From Diadophis punctatus similis (lineage: Eukaryota > Chordata > Lepidosauria > Squamata > Dipsadidae): a stretch of DNA of 64,000 bases. Numbering within the stretch: the first letter of the stretch is position 1; each line of letters opens with the position of its first letter. A model generated the notes under the pieces. The model was not told the DNA's origin and made no database searches. It saw nothing but the letters and a program-made list of their open reading frames with translations. The DNA lies in NCBI GenBank assembly GCA_023053685.1, contig JALIGW010000001.1, positions 160,672,547 to 160,736,546 on the forward strand, in the 5' to 3' direction. A program made the translations under genes and the position numbers. Of this stretch, positions 58,824 through 64,000 are shown one piece after another.

Positions 58824-59927
58824 AACAAAAACAAACAAAAAAAGAGGCAAAGGAGTCCCAATGGATTTTACTAGTTGTTTCTGACTATAGCACTGATGGC
58901 GAACCTTTTTTGGCTCGGGTGCCAAAAGGGTGCGCGTGCGCGCAATAGGGTGCCCGTGTGTGCCCACACCCATAATACAATCCCCTCCCCTCTCCTGCAT
59001 GCGCACAAACCCCGTGCTGCCCCCGTGCATGTGCACAAACCCCCGCACTGCTCCCCCTGTGCATGCGCACAGGCCTCACTGAAGCCTCTGGACTTCTGGA
59101 AGGCCTGTTGGGCTGTTTTTCACTCTCCCCAGGGTTCAGGAAAGCCTCCTGAAGCCTGGGGAAGAGTGAAAAATGGCCCAATGGGCCAACCAGAAGTTTG
59201 GAAATGAACTTCCGGTTGGCTGTTGGGCCATTATTCCCCATACCCAGGCTTCAGGAGGCTTTCCTGAACCCTGGGAATGGCGAAAAATGGCCCAACAGGC
59301 CAACCGGAATTCCGAACTTCCGTTTGGCCTGTTTGGCCATTTTTCACTGTCCCCAGGCTTAAGGAGGCTTTCCTGAACCCTGGGGATGGTGAAAACGGGC
59401 CAACGGGCCAACTGGAAGTTCAAAAACTTCCGGTTGGGTCGTTGGGCCATTTTTCACCATCCCCAGGGGTCTGGAGGCTTTCCTGAAGCCTGGGGAGAGC
59501 AAAAATGGCCAAAAAACCCACCAAAACTCAGCTGGCCAGCACGCACATGTGCACTGGAGCTGACCTAGGGCAACACCTTGCATGCCCTCAGATATGGCTC
59601 CGTGTGCCACCTGTGGCACGCGTGCCATAGGTTCGCCATCATTGGACTATAGGGAGCAGTGCTCATCTCCATTTCAAAGCCATTGAGCCAGCGCTATCTG
59701 AAGACATTTCTATGGTCATGTGGCGATCATGACATGATGGAGCACTGTTACCTTCCCACCAAAGTGATACCTATTTGTCTACTTGCTTTCGAACTGCTAG
59801 GTTGATAGGAGCTGGAATAAAGAACGGGAGCTCACTCTGTTGCACGGTGCTCGAGTCTTGAACCTGACCTGTGGCTTTCCAGCCGATATGCCCAGTATCT
59901 TAACCACTGAGCCACTGTGCTGCCTGG
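58824..59927 (-). mobile_element. Sauria-type SINE split by a hAT MITE
   Basis: On the minus strand a tRNA-like head (GTGGCTCAGTGGTTAAGATA, then GGTTCAAGACTCGAG) starts at about 59927. The body contains TGGTGGGAAGGTAACAG and TCAGATAGCGCTGGCTCA, and the tail GAAATGGAGATGAGCACTGC is interrupted at 59653. The rest (GTCAGAAACAACTAGTAAAA) resumes at 58890 and ends in a T-rich tract. Head plus Bov-B-like 3' end is the Sauria SINE layout. Confidence 0.8.
58891..59644. mobile_element. 754-bp hAT MITE with internal inverted tandem units
   Basis: The ends CACTGATGGCGAACCTTTTT and ATAGGTTCGCCATCATTG are inverted repeats. The perfect 8-bp duplication GACTATAG lies at 58883-58890 and 59645-59652. From about 59105 to 59500, units containing CCCCAGGCTTCAGGAGGCTT or its reverse complement alternate with ATGGCCCAACAGGCCAACCG-type words in both orientations. 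No transposase. Family ends match 3209-3591. ORFs of 60-118 codons in all frames come from the repeated units. Confidence 0.92.
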
Positions 59928-60025
59928 GTAAACTAAGGTAGAATTTAAATTGCCAGAAGTGAATCTGTAGCTCATGAGAGTTTATGCCTTTTAATAAAAT
60001 GTGTTAGTTTAAAAATATGCTATTG

Positions 60026-60171
60026 CAGGGGTGGCCAAACTATGGTTCTTTGAGGACCTGTGGACTTCAACTCTCAGAATTCCTGAGCTAGCCATGCATG
60101 CATGGCTGGCTCAGGAATTCTGGGAGTTGAAGTCCACAGGTCCTCAAAGAACCATAGTTTGGCCACCCCTG
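60026..60171. mobile_element. 146-bp hAT foldback MITE with 8-bp TSD
   Basis: CAGGGGTGGCCAAACTATGG faces CCATAGTTTGGCCACCCCTG exactly. The loop is at CATGCATGCATGG. The perfect duplication TGCTATTG lies at 60018-60025 and 60172-60179 (one further base is shared, so the register is ambiguous by 1). Confidence 0.95.
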
Positions 60172-60621
60172 TGCTATTGCATTCCTTCAGATTTTTGGCT
60201 ACCACAGATTAACAGTTCTCCTCCTACAATAGTACCAGGAAGGGGCTCTAAACTGACTCAAGTAAGATTTAAGAACAACAGTATTCCCAGCTACAGATCT
60301 ACTGGTATTTAACCTGTTAATGTTTATTCATTATTTAACCTTTTATCAAGTGTCTTATAAAGGAAGAGATGGGAATTCACCACATCCCATGTTCAACACA
60401 GGATTTCCTAATTAAGTTTTTCTCTGTATTTGTTGAATAGGTTTGTTGAAAAGTGGGAGAGGGTCCAACTGCTTTAGAAGGTTTTTTGCAATGATTGTCA
60501 GAAAATGATTGCATTAAAGGTAAACTGCTTAGAGATAATATGTGCAGTGGATAATTTTCCAGAGCATTTGATATAGAATATGTGTTTTCCCATAACACAT
60601 AATCAGTATTAACCAAGAATT

Positions 60622-61090
60622 TGAAATCCTAGGCTTAGAAAGCTTAGAACTACGTCACCTTCGGAACGACCTAAGCATAGCTCATAAAATTATCCGCTAC
60701 AACGTCCTTCCTGTCAATGACTACTTCAGCTTCAACCACAACAATACACGAGCACATAACAGATACAAACTCAAAGTGAACCGCTCCAAACTTGACTGTA
60801 GAAAATATGACTTTAGCAACAGAGTGGTAAATGCCTGGAACTCACTACCTGACTGTGTGGTTTCGTCACCAAACCCCCAAAACTTTGCCCTCAGACTGTC
60901 CACTGTTGACCTCACCCAATTCCTAAGAGGTCAGTAAGGGGCGTGCATAAGTACACCAGCGTGCCTACCGTCCCTGTCCTAATGTTCCCTCTTATCAGTA
61001 CCAATCTTATGTACATCAACAATGTTACATCTATGTATATTACTAACACGTACTTGACAAAATAAATAAATAAAATAAAATAAATAAATG
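60622..61090 (+). mobile_element. CR1-group LINE 3' end with ORF C-terminus
   Basis: The plus frame encodes LESLELRHLRNDLSIAHKII and later YDFSNRVVNAWNSLPDCVV, ending with stop after TQFLRGQ at 60938. These match the C-terminal segment common to CR1/L2/Rex-type RT ORFs (R-V-V-N-x-W-N-S-L-P). A 3' UTR of about 130 bp follows and ends in AAATA/AAAATA repeats (61060-61090). It differs from the other CR1 and L2 copies here, so it is a separate family. 5'-truncated. Confidence 0.82.
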
Positions 61091-61282
61091 AGGAAGGAAA
61101 GAAAGACAATAGAATTTTGATAGGAGAAAATTGACTTCTAGTCAATGGTCTTACTCCCCCCCCCCTGAAATGAAAAGATAATGTTCCATTATCTGAAATA
61201 GTACATCTCATAACATTCACCATATTCTTATAAATAATAATTTTAATTTGTTGCAGTGAAAGGGTTTAGTAGAAGTTAATTA

Positions 61283-61548
<266 letters not shown>

Positions 61549-61549
61549 G

Positions 61550-64000
61550 TACCTTTATATGGGACCAAATTATCATGTTGAAGGAAATGAATTGAGGGTA
61601 AATAGAAAGTAAGTAAATATGCAATGGCAAATAGGGATAGAAGAGTTAGGTGCTATTAATATTCTCAAACCAACAATAGTTAACAGAAGGCAAGAGACAG
61701 AATGAGAAAAGTGAAATGAGTGACTAACCCTCCACACCTTTGTATCATCATGTATGTGAATGTGCAGGAGTTGGGAAAGAGATGCCAAAAGGGCACACAG
61801 ATTTCATACTTCCATTGCTTTTATTTAGTTTATTGTAATTATTCGTGGCATTAATGAGGTGTAATAAATTAGAAATTGCCACAACAGACCTTTGGAACTT
61901 CTCTGCTAAATTTGTGGACAAAGAAATTGAGTGGATGATTGCAAATTGGAGAAATTTCCCAACTAGTTCTCAGAAGTAAAACTTTGTTTTAGTAAAGACA
62001 GGAGCATTGCTATTCACAAGACCCACCAGAAGGCATTCCCCATAACATATTTTGTTGGGATTAAACTGATGTGTGGGAAACCACAAAGTCTACAGACTTC
62101 ATAAATAAGATTATATAATTGCAATAAGGACAATCAGACATACCCATTGACCATCACATAACAAATTAAGTTGGTGAACATTAGAGTTAATTCTTAAGAA
62201 TTTGCTCAGAACTGATTTCTCTTTTGAGGACTTCCCAATGAGTTTTCTTTCTGTAGATTGAATGAAAACAGGTTGAAATAATGGAAGAAAACTTCTGTCT
62301 ATTTCTTATGTACTTGTTTGAAAATGCATGCTATATGTGTACACCTCTCTGGAGTATGCTGCACTTCAATCTGATTATGTTGTCAGAAGATTCTCTTGGT
62401 GTTCGGTGGCCTGAAGGGAAGGGAACTGCTCAATACTGAAGAAAACCTTAACATTCATATCATTATTGGAAGCAGCTGGTGAAATATGGCTCTGATAAAA
62501 AAGAGAAAAGTGAATGAGTAAATTTGAGAAGCAAGGAAAGGGGTTAGTAGATGTTTCCAAATGCTCAGTAAAGGGAAGATGTTTGTAACCAATCAAGTGA
62601 CAAGCATTGAGGAGTTGACCAAAAAACCCTTGCATAGTAGTATCCCTGTCCAAATTCAAATGTATACACATGTTTTCCACATTACATTTTGCAATGTATA
62701 CATTCACATACAAGTGCATGTGCTTGTCATAGCCTTTTCTGAATGAATTTTTTTAAAGGTTTGCAGTTGGTTGCTATGTTCTCAAAACCACACTATATAT
62801 CAGAGTGATGTATTGTATTACATTAATATCCATAATATTTCTTTAACCAATATGAAATTGCTTGGGTTTATCCTGATTATGAGCTTTGTGCGATGGAAAT
62901 GGGACATTTCTCTTTACCCCAAAATCCCTAGACCAGGTATTCCATGCCCTTTTGCATGAAGCCAGCTGTCCTCTCAAAGATTTGCATAGTCTATTTCTCT
63001 GTCCATTATAGCTCTCAGTCTGCCTATGAGTCAGTCAATCAAAATAACCAGGAATGATTTGCAAATAAGGGGAGAGGAATCTCCTGATGCTGCAAAGTAG
63101 GGATATATAAAAGTGGATACATTGCACCTCTAAAACAAGCACCTCAATTAATATTTCAGTGATTTCTCCAACTCATTTAAAATTTTTATCACTACAGAAG
63201 ATAAGAAAAGTGCTCATTTTTATGGATTATCCTGTTGGTGGCAGCAGTGAAGTGAAAGTGTAGCATTGATAGAATTCACATCAGGTAAGGATTTTAAGAC
63301 AGCATTTGCTATTACCAGAGATTATCTTAATCCTTGGTGCAAAGCCTGAGGCTGACTTGGGTTTCAACACTTATCTGGACTCAGAAAAAAGCCAGCCATA
63401 TGCTGGTGAAACATTGTGAACCAGCAAATGTGGAATCAGAGAAAGTAAAAGTCTCCTCTGGCATTAGCCATGTATTTATACATAGGTAAGGAAAATAAAA
63501 ACTGTTATACTTAGTTTTCAATGCGATCACTTGTCAGGCAAATCCAAACAGCCCAACAGCATTAATCAAACCGAGTTACTTCCAATTAACATAGAATTAC
63601 AGGAATAGAAATTTTGCAGCAATCATTCGGCTGAACACAATCTGAAAGTCTCCCCTTTAGGCAGATAAATCAAATACCAGCATGGCCCTGAGATATAGCT
63701 ACTGCTTCCATTAAAGTGGTTTGATCAACTTGGTTCTCAATCATTTTCCTTAAATGCAAGCTAAGAATGGGAGCCATTTTGTTGATGCAGTGAAGAATTA
63801 CATGAGAAACTGGCAACCAGCATTTCTGTTGACTCAGTAAAGTTAAAGAGGACATCAATCAGTGAGCTTGCAATCCAATGAGGACCGCAAGTTCAAATCA
63901 GTTGAATGAACATGACCTACATTGACCATGATTTTTCGGGTCTGGCTGGTTAACAAAATGTTGGCCCCCATTTCAAAAGAACAATGCCCAATTTCAGAAA
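61550..64000. other. AT-rich noncoding DNA, no gene seen
   Basis: No transposon ends, RNA genes or credible ORFs recognised. ORFs up to 114 codons lack any known domain or splice context. Confidence 0.5.

Noticed and set aside
58875..59628. Several ORFs up to 118 codons
   Set aside because: They arise from the repeated units of the hAT MITE.

Overview
The window reads as intergenic or intronic DNA of a squamate reptile, most likely a snake. No host protein-coding exon could be supported. The host call rests on repeat content: CR1 3' ends of the snake type (tail with TTCTA units), an L2-clade LINE ending in a GCCGCCCTGAGTC-type tail with AAATA repeats, squamate L1, a Bov-B trace, a tRNA-headed SINE with a Bov-B-like tail (Sauria type), 5S-rRNA-derived SINE pieces, abundant hAT and TA-target MITEs, and long GATA/GACA, AT, AAAT, AAT and GGAA microsatellites. 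The genus cannot be told from the sequence.

Layout. 1-22 kb: AT-rich unique DNA with scattered old insertions (hAT MITE at 3.2 kb; L2 3' ends at 5.0 and 12.6 kb; SINEs at 7.2 and 15.6 kb; CR1 pieces at 7.9, 10.7 and 12.2 kb) and large microsatellites at 13.1 and 18.3-19.0 kb. 22.6-26.2 kb: the only long intact reading frame, a 992-codon endonuclease/reverse transcriptase of an L2-clade LINE on the minus strand, inserted into an older L2 copy of the same orientation. 26-44 kb: foldback and hAT/TA MITEs, a 5'-truncated L1 with a perfect 17-bp target duplication (31.5-32.4 kb), a CR1 RT fragment and microsatellites. 45.08-47.16 kb: an L1-like element with a CpG-rich 5' leader, two short charged ORFs joined by a TAATG overlap, no reverse transcriptase and a 10-bp target duplication. 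47-64 kb: SINEs, microsatellites, a solo-LTR candidate with TG...CA ends and a 5-bp duplication, a 754-bp hAT MITE with internal inverted tandem units, CR1 ends, and several transposon-free stretches that look like candidate conserved noncoding DNA.

How the parts relate. The window is a layered record of insertion. Six nested events can be read from the sequence: young L2 in old L2; short L1 in a TA MITE; hAT MITE in a Sauria-type SINE; solo LTR in a foldback repeat; hAT MITE in a TA MITE; L1 3' fragment in an unidentified host sequence. Several microsatellites start exactly at LINE 3' tails, so the LINEs appear to have seeded them. The SINE tail resembles the L2 tail, which suggests L2 machinery mobilised it. 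No operon, tRNA gene, rRNA gene or CRISPR array is present.
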